Assembly: GCA_023394215.1 (NCBI GenBank)
Contig: JAEXBH010000173.1
Span: 1 to 17,101 of the forward strand
Length of the DNA: 17,101 nt
Reading direction: 5' to 3'
Origin: Bacillota bacterium
GTDB lineage: Bacteria; Bacillota; Clostridia; Tissierellales; Peptoniphilaceae
In this document: one piece after another, positions 1 through 5,908 of the stretch
How the letters are laid out: the number at the start of each line of letters is the position of its first letter
Position numbering within the stretch: the stretch's first letter is position 1
The notes under the pieces: generated by a model
What the model was told of the DNA's origin: nothing
The model's input: the letters and a program-made list of their open reading frames with translations, nothing else
The model's database searches: none
Position numbers and translations under genes: made by a program

Positions 1-318
1 GTACACCTTTCAGTTGGGCAAAATACAATAAAGGAAGCCAAGGAAGAAGCGGGGCTTGATGTTGAAATAGTAAGGGTTGCGGCTATTCTTGACAGGGATA
101 TGCATAATTTTCCTATACTTGCCCATAAGATTACAAAAATCTTTTCTATTTGTAAGCCGATTTCAGGGCATTTTGTAGCCAACAGTGAAACCTTGGATGC
201 AGCATATTTTGATCTTTCCAATCTTCCAAATTTAAGCTCCGATAAGACTTCGCTTGACCAAGTAAAACTTTGTTTTGATGCCTATAAAGATGAAAATTGG
301 AAGGTAGTTATAGAGTAA
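1..318 (+). CDS. Nudix hydrolase, C-terminal part (5' end outside window)
   Basis: The open frame enters from the left edge in frame 1 and stops at 316-318, giving the last 105 residues. Near its start is KEAKEEAGL (residues 11-19 of the fragment), which matches the REUxEExGU half of the Nudix box with Lys for Arg; the glutamates that bind the metal are present. Nudix enzymes cleave nucleoside diphosphates linked to another group X. The tail, with a segment reading roughly SETLDAAYFDLSNLPNLS, resembles the subgroup of Nudix proteins that carry an extra N-terminal domain and act on ADP-ribose-like or NADH-like substrates, but the substrate cannot be told from this fragment. An internal ATG at position 100 is not the start, because the Nudix box lies upstream of it in the same frame. 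No clear terminator follows; the next gene has its own promoter. Confidence 0.8.
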   Translation, partial: VHLSVGQNTIKEAKEEAGLDVEIVRVAAILDRDMHNFPILAHKITKIFSICKPISGHFVANSETLDAAYFDLSNLPNLSSDKTSLDQVKLCFDAYKDENWKVVIE

Positions 319-342
319 GTAATATCTTTTTTTATAATTTAT

Positions 343-351
343 TGCTATAAT
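343..351 (+). promoter_or_regulatory. Extended -10 promoter for the YczE-like gene
   Basis: TGCTATAAT is a perfect extended -10 element (TGnTATAAT). No good -35 hexamer is visible 17 bases upstream, which is tolerated with an extended -10. It lies 26 bases before the ATG at 378 and after the Nudix stop, so it would start a separate transcript. Confidence 0.55.
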
Positions 352-377
352 TGTCTGAGTACATTTAAGGAGTAATT

Positions 378-1019
378 ATGAAAAAAGAAAGTAAAAGGTT
401 TTTGGCATTTTTAATAATGCTTGTGATAAATTCGTTTGTAGTTGCAATAAATTTTAAGGCAGCCATAGGACTTGGACCTTGGGATTCATTTCAAAATACA
501 ATATCAGCAGTTGTAAATATTAGGGTGGGGAATATAGTAATGGTTTTAAACTCTTTACTTGTGGTTGCACAAATATTTCTCATGGGTAAAAAGTTTGAAA
601 AAATTCAACTTTTACAGTTGATAGTCGGTTTTATATTGGGTTTCATAATAAATTTTATGTTGTATGATGTTTTAAGTTTTGAGATAAATTCATATTTTAT
701 AAGATTTATAATGTTTTTTGTTTCAACTGTTCTCATAGCTTTTTTTATAGGGGCGATTATGCTTTTAAATATGCTTACTTTTCCCGTCGAAGGTTTTTGT
801 AAAGCCCTAAATTACAGGACAGGTTGGGATTTTATAAAGATAAGGCATGGTCTTGATGCTTTTTGTGTAGCGGTATCGTTTGTGCTTTATATGCTGTTTC
901 CGATTCCTTTAATAATAAGGGAGGGGACTATAATCACTGCAATTATATATGCACCTCTTATGGGGTTATTTATGAAGCTTTTGAAACCTTATTTTCTAAA
1001 ATGGGGTTTGACTGATTGA
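378..1019 (+). CDS. YczE/YitT-like integral membrane protein
   Basis: The 213-residue protein is almost wholly hydrophobic, with about five to six predicted membrane segments (roughly residues 8-28, 50-70, 76-97, 106-131, 158-182 and 187-205). Near the N-terminus, residues 31-39 read GLGPWDSFQ, the conserved loop of the YczE/YyaS/YitT family (GLGPWDxF). Members are inner-membrane proteins of unknown function. YczE of Bacillus is linked to lipopeptide production, but that role should not be transferred here. The start is secured by AAGGAG at 367-372, five bases before the ATG. The gene is flanked by its own extended -10 element and an intrinsic terminator at 1056-1085, so it is probably transcribed alone. 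Confidence 0.75.
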   Translation: MKKESKRFLAFLIMLVINSFVVAINFKAAIGLGPWDSFQNTISAVVNIRVGNIVMVLNSLLVVAQIFLMGKKFEKIQLLQLIVGFILGFIINFMLYDVLSFEINSYFIRFIMFFVSTVLIAFFIGAIMLLNMLTFPVEGFCKALNYRTGWDFIKIRHGLDAFCVAVSFVLYMLFPIPLIIREGTIITAIIYAPLMGLFMKLLKPYFLKWGLTD

Positions 1020-1055
1020 GCCTGGAATGAATTTAAAACTTTATAAAATTTTTAG

Positions 1056-1085
1056 CGGATTGTTATATTAAATAATCCGTTTTTT
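1056..1085 (+). terminator. Intrinsic terminator after the YczE-like gene
   Basis: CGGATTGTT (1056-1064) pairs with AATAATCCG (1071-1079), with one G-U pair and a six-base loop. A run of six T follows (1080-1085). Confidence 0.8.
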
Positions 1086-1086
1086 A

Positions 1087-1095
1087 TGTTAAAAT
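1087..1095 (+). promoter_or_regulatory. Possible extended -10 promoter for degV-family gene
   Basis: TGTTAAAAT matches TGnTATAAT with one mismatch in the hexamer. It starts right after the terminator T-run and lies 26 bases before the TTG start at 1122. No convincing -35 is seen. Confidence 0.35.
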
Positions 1096-1108
1096 ATAAA
1101 AAACAAAA

Positions 1109-1115
1109 AGGAGGT
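1109..1115 (+). promoter_or_regulatory. Ribosome binding site fixing a TTG start
   Basis: AGGAGGT is a near-perfect Shine-Dalgarno site. It lies six bases before TTG at 1122 and downstream of the ATG at 1086, so translation should begin at the TTG. Confidence 0.8.
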
Positions 1116-1121
1116 AGGATA

Positions 1122-1973
1122 TTGAACAAAATAAAGATTATTACTGACAGTACTTGGGATAGAGGGAAGGAAGTTGCAAAAAAAATGGATGTTTCCGTTG
1201 TCCCTTTAACAGTAACTTTTGGACAAGACAGCTTTTTAGATGATATAGATATTACAAGGGAAGTTTTTATAGAAAAATTAAGAAACACCAAAGAGTTGCC
1301 GGTAACTTCACAACCGTCACCTCAACTTTTTGAAGATGAGTTTAAGAAAGCCTTGGATGCCGGCTTTGATGTAGTATGTTTGACTGTAGCTTCAAATTTG
1401 AGCGGGACTTACAATTCGGCATTCCTTGCTAAAGAAAGTCTTGGAAGTGACAGAATCCATATTATTGACAGCGGGTCTGTTGCTATGGGTTTGGCACTTT
1501 TAGTAGATAGGGCTGTTCAGCTTAGAGATAAAGGATTTGGAGCTTTAGAAATAGTAAATGAAATAAATGAATTAAAGGGAAGGCTTGAAGTTGTAGCATC
1601 TCTTGATACGCTTGAGAATCTTGAAAAAGGAGGTAGGATTTCAAAAAGTCAATCCTTCATAGGGGGGATTTTGAAGATTAAACCTATATTAAAGATTTTT
1701 GAGGGCGTGCTCATAACCCTCGGAAAAGCCAAGGGTAAAAATGCGGCAATAAAAAAGATGGTTGATTATCTTCTTAAAGAGGGGATAGATACCGATTATA
1801 AGCTGGCTTACGGTTATGTCGACAACAAGGATAATTTGGATGCTTTTATAGGTGAGTTGGAATCCAAAATCGGAAAGTCCGACAATTGGGTGCAAGGCAT
1901 AGGGTCTGTTGTTGCAACCCATGCAGGGCTTGGGGCTTTCGGACTTGCATTTATAAAGAAAAATCATAATTAA
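1122..1973 (+). CDS. DegV family protein (fatty-acid-binding, FakB-like)
   Basis: The 283-residue protein has the usual DegV length. It begins KIKIITDSTWD, the first strand and DS motif of the family. TSQPSP follows at about residues 62-67 and SGT at 94-96; in known structures these lines bind the carboxylate of a fatty acid. The SLDTLENLEKGGRI signature is at 160-173. DegV/FakB proteins present exogenous fatty acids to the kinase FakA, which makes acyl-phosphate for phospholipid synthesis; no FakA gene is in the window. The start is a TTG at 1122 behind AGGAGGT (1109-1115). A longer reading from the ATG at 1086 would put that Shine-Dalgarno inside the gene and is rejected. No terminator separates it from the next gene 41 bases on, so the two may be co-transcribed. 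Confidence 0.88.
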   Translation: MNKIKIITDSTWDRGKEVAKKMDVSVVPLTVTFGQDSFLDDIDITREVFIEKLRNTKELPVTSQPSPQLFEDEFKKALDAGFDVVCLTVASNLSGTYNSAFLAKESLGSDRIHIIDSGSVAMGLALLVDRAVQLRDKGFGALEIVNEINELKGRLEVVASLDTLENLEKGGRISKSQSFIGGILKIKPILKIFEGVLITLGKAKGKNAAIKKMVDYLLKEGIDTDYKLAYGYVDNKDNLDAFIGELESKIGKSDNWVQGIGSVVATHAGLGAFGLAFIKKNHN

Positions 1974-2014
1974 GACATATTTAACAGGTATAATGAGCCA
2001 AAGGGAGTGGTATT

Positions 2015-2410
2015 ATGAAGGAAAAATTTACAAAATGGATGCAGGGAAGGTATGGAGCTGATCAGCTGACAAATACCATAATTTATCTTGCTGTGCTGAT
2101 TCTTATAGGGGGGCTTTTCACAAAGAGTAAAGTACCGTCTTTTGTAGCTTTAACCTTGGTTATTTATGCTAACATAAGGGTAATGTCAAAAAACATTTAT
2201 CAAAGAACAAGAGAAAACACCCTGTTTTTAGAGAAAACTAAGGGAGTAAGATCGTTTTTTTCAAGGACTTATCTTCATATTTTCGGAAGGGACGGCTATA
2301 AATACTTTACTTGCGATCAATGTAAGACAGAGCTTAGAATCCCTAAAAATAAGGGGAAGATAAAGGTGAGATGCCCTAAATGTAAAAAGGAACATATAAA
2401 AAGGACTTAG
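2015..2410 (+). CDS. Small membrane protein with C-terminal zinc ribbon
   Basis: The 131-residue protein has a basic N-terminus, two hydrophobic segments (about 21-36 and 41-57), a charged linker, and a cytoplasmic-type tail with two CxxC pairs at C100/C103 and C120/C123. The spacing and the basic residues between the pairs are typical of a zinc ribbon. The N-terminal stretch MQGRYGADQL is of a kind I associate with an uncharacterised family found in many Clostridia and relatives; no function is established. The start follows AAGGGAG at 2001-2007, eight bases before the ATG. It stands 41 bases behind the DegV gene. A TATAAT at 1989-1994 is present but would leave a very short leader, so co-transcription with degV is at least as likely. 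Confidence 0.65.
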   Translation: MKEKFTKWMQGRYGADQLTNTIIYLAVLILIGGLFTKSKVPSFVALTLVIYANIRVMSKNIYQRTRENTLFLEKTKGVRSFFSRTYLHIFGRDGYKYFTCDQCKTELRIPKNKGKIKVRCPKCKKEHIKRT

Positions 2411-2411
2411 T

Positions 2412-2459
2412 AAAAAGGACTCGGTAAATATCCATAGGATAATTTACAGGAGTCCTTTT
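2412..2459. terminator. Bidirectional terminator between convergent genes
   Basis: The outer stem pairs AAAAGGACTC (2413-2422) with GAGTCCTTTT (2450-2459). The inner stem pairs GTAAATATCC (2424-2433) with GGATAATTTAC (2437-2447), with one bulged base and an ATA loop. The outer arms give T-runs on both strands, so it can stop both the plus-strand gene ending at 2410 and the minus-strand gene ending at 2462. Confidence 0.85.
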
Positions 2460-2461
2460 AT

Positions 2462-3013
2462 TTAATCTTTTAATTTGGTCAGCATAACTACAATGGGAGG
2501 GTTATTTATTTGATTTATAAAGTCGAATTTCAGTATGGAAAAGTTTTTTTGATTTAGGCTTTCCAAATATTTTATTATTAATTCCTTTTCTTCTCTTCCC
2601 GACGGATGTCCCGGGTAGAAGGTTAAGATAATTTTCCCCTTAAGATTGAGCTTTATAAGAAGTTTTTTTATGGTATCAAGTACTGTTTGCCCTTTTGTGA
2701 CAATGGACTTGTCAGCTCCGGGTAAATAACCGAGGTTAAATACGGCAAGGTCTATTTTATCATCAATATATTTTTCAAAATTTTCGTGACTGTCATGAAT
2801 AAGTTTCAGCTTATCAAAACCCTGACAGAGCTCTTTTGTATTTTTAATTGCAATTTCCTGTATATCAAAGGCGTATACAGAAGCGGGGTTTAATTTTTCC
2901 AAAATAAGTTTGCTGTCATTTCCGTTTCCGCAGGTCATATCAAGGGCTATTTCGGCATTTTTTATATAATTATCAAATAAAAATTCTATGAGATTTTTAG
3001 TGTTGTTTATCAT
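2462..3013 (-). CDS. mnmM: Class I SAM methyltransferase of the MnmM/YtqB type
   Basis: The 183-residue protein has a Rossmann-type SAM-binding motif, DMTCGNGND at 25-33, and an acidic residue ending the second strand at D50. It also carries the marks of the YtqB family: FNLGYLPG at 92-99, YPGHPSGREE at 133-142 and NNPP at 171-174. Family knowledge: Bacillus YtqB is MnmM, which methylates 5-aminomethyl-2-thiouridine at the tRNA wobble position; older annotation calls it a putative rRNA methylase. The start is supported by GAGGA on the minus strand (plus-strand positions 3021-3025), seven bases before the ATG. It is the only minus-strand gene in the window and is transcribed alone, ending in the shared terminator at 2412-2459. 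Family assignment is firm; the exact substrate is by homology. Confidence 0.85.
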   Translation of the reverse strand: MINNTKNLIEFLFDNYIKNAEIALDMTCGNGNDSKLILEKLNPASVYAFDIQEIAIKNTKELCQGFDKLKLIHDSHENFEKYIDDKIDLAVFNLGYLPGADKSIVTKGQTVLDTIKKLLIKLNLKGKIILTFYPGHPSGREEKELIIKYLESLNQKNFSILKFDFINQINNPPIVVMLTKLKD

Positions 3014-3040
3014 TTATTTTCCTCGTTTAATGTAATATCA

Positions 3041-3046
3041 ATTATA
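3041..3046 (-). promoter_or_regulatory. Possible -10 box for mnmM
   Basis: On the minus strand this reads TATAAT, 28 bases upstream of the ATG at 3013. No good -35 hexamer is visible at the right distance, so this is a weak call. Confidence 0.3.
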
Positions 3047-3149
3047 TGATAAGTTAAAAAGTCACTTATTGGAAGAGGGATTACAAAAATGTATTTCTGA
3101 ATAAAATTATAAAACATATTAAGTTATATATATGACAATTAGGTTAAGG

Positions 3150-3200
3150 AAACGTTGAAACATAATTAGTCCACAATATGTGGACTAATTATGTTATAAC
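3150..3200 (+). repeat. Structured intergenic repeat, copy 1
   Basis: The left end reads AACGTTGAAACATAATT and the right end AATTATGTTATAAC; both ends recur in copy 2 at 3251-3331. The core is a perfect inverted repeat: CATAATTAGTCCACA at 3161-3175, loop ATA, TGTGGACTAATTATG at 3179-3193. The right end contains TGTTATAAC, one base off an extended -10 box. No open frame lies in it. It may be a small non-autonomous mobile repeat; a transposase source cannot be named. Confidence 0.7.
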
Positions 3201-3203
3201 AAC

Positions 3204-3250
3204 CTTACGGCGTAAGCCGCCGCTCTTTCAGACCGTCGGACGCCTGAGAG
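3204..3250 (+). other. GC-rich hairpin block between the two repeats
   Basis: Thirty of 47 bases are G or C by hand count, far above the surrounding AT-rich DNA. Two foldbacks are visible: CGGC-GTAA-GCCG (3208-3219), a stem with a GNRA-type loop, overlapping the alternative CTTAC-GGC-GTAAG (3204-3216); and CTCTTTCAG (3223-3231) against CTGAGAG (3244-3250) with two unpaired T. No coding potential is seen. Confidence 0.5.
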
Positions 3251-3331
3251 AACGTTGAAATATAATTTGCCTACTTCGTAGGCGTGGCTACGCCACTAAT
3301 TTTGCTACGCAAAATAAAATTATGTTATAAT
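3251..3331 (+). repeat. Structured intergenic repeat, copy 2 (three-hairpin core)
   Basis: The left end AACGTTGAAATATAATT and right end AATTATGTTATAAT match copy 1 at 3150-3200 with one difference each. The ends pair (ATAATTT 3262-3268 with AAATTAT 3317-3323) and enclose three consecutive perfect triloop hairpins: GCCTAC-TTC-GTAGGC (3269-3283), GTGGC-TAC-GCCAC (3284-3296) and ATTTTGC-TAC-GCAAAAT (3299-3315). The predicted fold is a cloverleaf-like junction, but there is no tRNA-like T-loop or anticodon arm. The right boundary supplies a perfect extended -10 box for tsaE. Confidence 0.7.
3302..3331 (+). promoter_or_regulatory. Promoter of the tsaE-rdgB operon, inside the repeat
   Basis: TGTTATAAT at 3323-3331 is a perfect extended -10 element. 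TTGCTA at 3302-3307 matches four of six -35 bases with an 18-base spacer. It lies 18 bases before the tsaE ATG. No other promoter-like sequence or gap of note occurs before the operon's end at 13782. Confidence 0.6.
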
Positions 3332-3339
3332 ATCTTAAT

Positions 3340-3345
3340 GAGGTG
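3340..3345 (+). promoter_or_regulatory. Ribosome binding site fixing the tsaE start
   Basis: GAGGTG pairs with the 3' end of 16S rRNA and is four bases from the ATG at 3350. It excludes the in-frame ATG at 3284, which lies inside a repeat hairpin. Confidence 0.65.
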
Positions 3346-3349
3346 TAAG

Positions 3350-3814
3350 ATGAGATATCAGATTAAAAATATGAAGGACTTGGAGAAATTTGCTAAGGAA
3401 TTTTCTAAATATGTAAAAGCGGGGGATGTATTTTCCTTGGTTGGAGACTTGGGTGCAGGTAAGACAAGTTTTGTTCAGTTTGTCGGGAAATATTTAGGCA
3501 TAAAGGATTATATTACTTCTCCGACTTTTTCGATTTTAAATGTTTATAGGGGAGAAATCGGTCTTAATCATGCGGATTTTTACAGGCTTGAGGATGAAAG
3601 AGAAATAGAGGCTCTTGATTATGAGGCTATTATGTATCCGGAGGGAGAGATTTCATTTATAGAATGGGCTGAAAAGGTTAGGTCTTATATGCCGGATGAT
3701 GCGATAGAGATTTTTATAAATTATGAGTATGAAGGTAGGAGTATTGAAATATCCGATAAGACTCTAAGAGGAAGATATATAGGAGATAAAATAAATGAAA
3801 GTTTTGGCAATTGA
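3350..3814 (+). CDS. tsaE: tRNA t6A synthesis ATPase TsaE
   Basis: The 154-residue protein shows the Walker A loop GDLGAGKT at 32-39, the switch-like TSPTF at 56-60, HADFYRL at 74-80 and FIEWAEK at 103-109, all standard for TsaE (YjeE/YdiB). TsaE is the ATPase that works with TsaB and TsaD in the cytoplasm to transfer the threonylcarbamoyl group to A37 of ANN-decoding tRNAs. The start at 3350 follows GAGGTG and gives the normal family length; the in-frame ATG 66 bases upstream would add 22 residues encoded by the repeat. It is the first gene of a ten-gene operon and overlaps tsaB by 20 bases. The threonylcarbamoyl-AMP synthase TsaC/Sua5 is not in the window. Confidence 0.95.
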   Translation: MRYQIKNMKDLEKFAKEFSKYVKAGDVFSLVGDLGAGKTSFVQFVGKYLGIKDYITSPTFSILNVYRGEIGLNHADFYRLEDEREIEALDYEAIMYPEGEISFIEWAEKVRSYMPDDAIEIFINYEYEGRSIEISDKTLRGRYIGDKINESFGN

Positions 3815-4472
3815 TACATCAACTATGATTTCGTCCGTTGCCATTTTGGAAGATGGGCAGATTATAGGTGATTATAGTGTAAATCAGGTTAGGACCCATT
3901 CTGAAATGCTTATGGTGATGGTTAGGGACTTGCTTGATAATTTAGGGTTAAAGCTTGAGGATATAGATTTATTTGCCGTTTCCAAGGGACCGGGTTCTTT
4001 TACGGGGCTTAGGATTGGAGTAACAATAGCAAAGACTCTTGCTCAAGTTTTTAATAAACCTATTATAGGGATTTCCAGTTTGGAGGCTCTGGCAAATTCC
4101 GTATATTTTGACGGATTGATAGTTCCGGTAATTGATGCCAGAGCAAAAAGGATATTTTCCGGAATATATAAAAGAGAAGGTAAAAAGTTAGTTTTATTGG
4201 AAGAGGAAACTTTGACAGATATTGACAGCTTAGGGGAATACTTAAGGGGGCAAAAGGCTATTATCTTAGGTGATGGGGCTTATAAGTTCAGAGAAAAGCT
4301 GGAAGATGAGCAAATATTTGCCGGTGGGCACCTTGATAATTGTATAGCGAGGGCTATGTGCATTTTAGCTAAAGAAAAATATGAGGCGGGTTTCAGGGAT
4401 TCCTATTTCGATTTGTCACCGAATTATTTGAGAAAATCTCAAGCGGAGTTGGATTTTGAAAGAAAAGCTTAA
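3795..4472 (+). CDS. tsaB: tRNA t6A synthesis protein TsaB
   Basis: The 225-residue protein has the ASKHA-fold start KVLAIDTST, THSE at 34-37, and GPGSFTGLRIG at 65-75, the TsaB/YeaZ signature. TsaB is a catalytically inactive paralogue of TsaD that forms the heterodimer with it and recruits TsaE. The C-terminal part is shorter and more variable, as is usual. AGGAGA at 3781-3786, inside the end of tsaE, places the start at the ATG 3795. The stop at 4470-4472 lies within the first codons of rimI, so translation is likely coupled across all three genes. Confidence 0.95.
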   Translation: MKVLAIDTSTMISSVAILEDGQIIGDYSVNQVRTHSEMLMVMVRDLLDNLGLKLEDIDLFAVSKGPGSFTGLRIGVTIAKTLAQVFNKPIIGISSLEALANSVYFDGLIVPVIDARAKRIFSGIYKREGKKLVLLEEETLTDIDSLGEYLRGQKAIILGDGAYKFREKLEDEQIFAGGHLDNCIARAMCILAKEKYEAGFRDSYFDLSPNYLRKSQAELDFERKA

Positions 4473-4884
4473 TTTAAGAAAAGTTGAGAATGATGATATA
4501 GATTTACTTTGCAGTATGGAAAATCAGATTTTTTCAGAGCCTTGGTCAAAAAGAAATTTTGAGGAAAGCTTAAAGTCGGATTTTAACCGTTTATTTTTAG
4601 TATTTGACAGTGAATATTTAGGCTATATAGCTTATAGCAATGTTTATGGCGAAGTAAACCTGGATAGGATTCTTGTTTTAGAGGCTTACAGGGGCAAGAA
4701 AGTTGCCTCTTTTATGATTGAGTATTTGATTGAAAATGAAGGAAGTTTTCCTATTAAGCTTGAAGTTGAAGCAGGTAATAAAGCCGCTATAGCCCTTTAT
4801 AGAAAATACGGCTTTGAAGAGATATTCAGGAGAAGAGATTATTATGGCAAAAACAGGGATGCTATATTGATGGAGAGGAAATGA
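4456..4884 (+). CDS. rimI: RimI-type GNAT N-acetyltransferase
   Basis: The 142-residue GNAT protein shows EPWSKRNFEESL at 28-39, the central strand and loop ending RGKKVAS at 79-85, and LEVEAGNKAAIALYRKYGF at 102-120, the RimI signature. E103 and Y115 fall where the catalytic Glu and Tyr of RimI are described. RimI acetylates the N-terminal residue of ribosomal protein S18; the gene sits between tsaB and tsaD in many Gram-positives. The start is a TTG at 4456 behind GGAG (4445-4448), overlapping tsaB by 17 bases. The acetyl-CoA loop is unusual: the canonical R/Q-x-x-G-x-G/A reads R-G-K-K-V-A, with Lys in place of the middle Gly. Substrate is by homology and synteny only. Confidence 0.88.
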   Translation: MKEKLNLRKVENDDIDLLCSMENQIFSEPWSKRNFEESLKSDFNRLFLVFDSEYLGYIAYSNVYGEVNLDRILVLEAYRGKKVASFMIEYLIENEGSFPIKLEVEAGNKAAIALYRKYGFEEIFRRRDYYGKNRDAILMERK

Positions 4885-4885
4885 T

Positions 4886-5908
4886 ATGGATATATTGACT
4901 ATGGGAATAGAGTCTTCATGTGATGAGACCAGCATATCTTTAGTAAAAAACGGAAGAGAGGTCTTATCAAATATTATTATGAGTCAGATAAAGACCCATC
5001 AAAAATATGGGGGAGTTGTTCCGGAAATAGCTTCAAGAGAACATTTGGAAGCTATTAATTATGTTATAAAAGAGGCCCTTGATAAGGCAGGCAAGGGATT
5101 TAAAGATATAGATTTGATAGCAGTTACTAAGGGACCGGGGCTTATAGGAGCATTGCTCGTAGGTATTTCGGCGGCCAAAGCGTTGGCTTTGGCTCTTGAT
5201 AAACCCTTGATAGGTGTAAATCATATGGAAGGACACATATGTGCAAATTATTTGGTACATGAGGATTTAAAACCGCCTTTTATATCTCTGGTAGTTTCCG
5301 GAGGTCATACTTACCTGGTTGATGTTAAAACTTATACGGATTATGAAGTAATAGGACAGACAAGAGATGATGCTGCAGGAGAAAGCTTTGATAAGGTATC
5401 AAGGACGCTTGGGCTTGGATATCCGGGAGGGCCGGCTATACAGAAGGCGGCTGAAAAGGGAAATCCGGACGCCATTAAGTTTCCAAGAGTTATTATTGAT
5501 AACAAAACCTATGATTTTTCGTTTTCCGGTTTGAAAACAGCGGTTTTAAACTATATAAACAGTGAAAAGATGGCAGATAGGGAAATAAATCCTTATGATG
5601 TAGCTGCAAGTTTTCAGGCAGCGGTTACGGATGTATTGGTTGAGAAGACTCTTAGGTTACTCATAGAAAAAGGCAGGGATAAGCTTGTTCTTTCCGGTGG
5701 AGTGGCTGCAAACAGGGCTCTTAGGGAAAGTTTGGGAAAATCCTTACCGGCTCATGTAAAACTGTATTATCCGAGTCTTGACTTATGTACGGACAATGCC
5801 GCTATGATAGCCTCGGCAGGTTATTTTAATTTTTTGGAATATGGAGAGGACAATCTTAGATTGGACGTATACCCGAATTTAGGACTTGAAAAGGGGAAAA
5901 ATGAATAA
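4886..5908 (+). CDS. tsaD: tRNA t6A transferase catalytic subunit TsaD
   Basis: The 340-residue protein of standard length starts ILTMGIESSCDETS, the Kae1/TsaD phosphate loop. HMEGH at 113-117 supplies the metal-binding His113 and His117. SGGHT, DDAAGESFDK and LSGGVAANR follow, with CTDNAAMIA near residues 301-309 giving the third metal ligand D303. TsaD transfers the threonylcarbamoyl group from its AMP adduct to A37 of tRNA, together with the TsaB and TsaE encoded just upstream. The ATG lies one base after the rimI stop, with GGAGAGG (4872-4878) as ribosome binding site. The 3' end overlaps pcrA by eight bases. Confidence 0.96.
   Translation: MDILTMGIESSCDETSISLVKNGREVLSNIIMSQIKTHQKYGGVVPEIASREHLEAINYVIKEALDKAGKGFKDIDLIAVTKGPGLIGALLVGISAAKALALALDKPLIGVNHMEGHICANYLVHEDLKPPFISLVVSGGHTYLVDVKTYTDYEVIGQTRDDAAGESFDKVSRTLGLGYPGGPAIQKAAEKGNPDAIKFPRVIIDNKTYDFSFSGLKTAVLNYINSEKMADREINPYDVAASFQAAVTDVLVEKTLRLLIEKGRDKLVLSGGVAANRALRESLGKSLPAHVKLYYPSLDLCTDNAAMIASAGYFNFLEYGEDNLRLDVYPNLGLEKGKNE

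Noticed and set aside
1086..1121. ATG start for the DegV protein at 1086
   Set aside because: The near-perfect Shine-Dalgarno at 1109-1115 would then be inside the gene. The TTG at 1122 is correctly spaced and gives the normal family start.
3262..3323. Cloverleaf-like fold suggesting a tRNA
   Set aside because: There is no T-loop consensus, no anticodon arm of normal geometry, and the loops are three bases. It is a hairpin cluster, not a tRNA.
3150..3331. CRISPR-like arrangement of two repeats with a spacer
   Set aside because: Only two units are present, with different internal cores and lengths, and no cas genes. The shared parts are the ends, not a constant repeat.
3284..3349. Longer TsaE reading from the ATG at 3284
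   Set aside because: The extra 22 residues would be encoded by repeat hairpins. The ATG has no ribosome binding site, and it lies upstream of the inferred -10 box.
5058..5070. AATTATGTTATAA inside tsaD, matching the right end of the intergenic repeat
   Set aside because: It encodes conserved TsaD sequence (INYVI) and lacks the rest of the repeat, so it is a chance match.
5886..5900. TTG start for PcrA at 5886
   Set aside because: The ATG at 5901 follows AAGGGG and begins the protein at the usual place relative to the Q motif.
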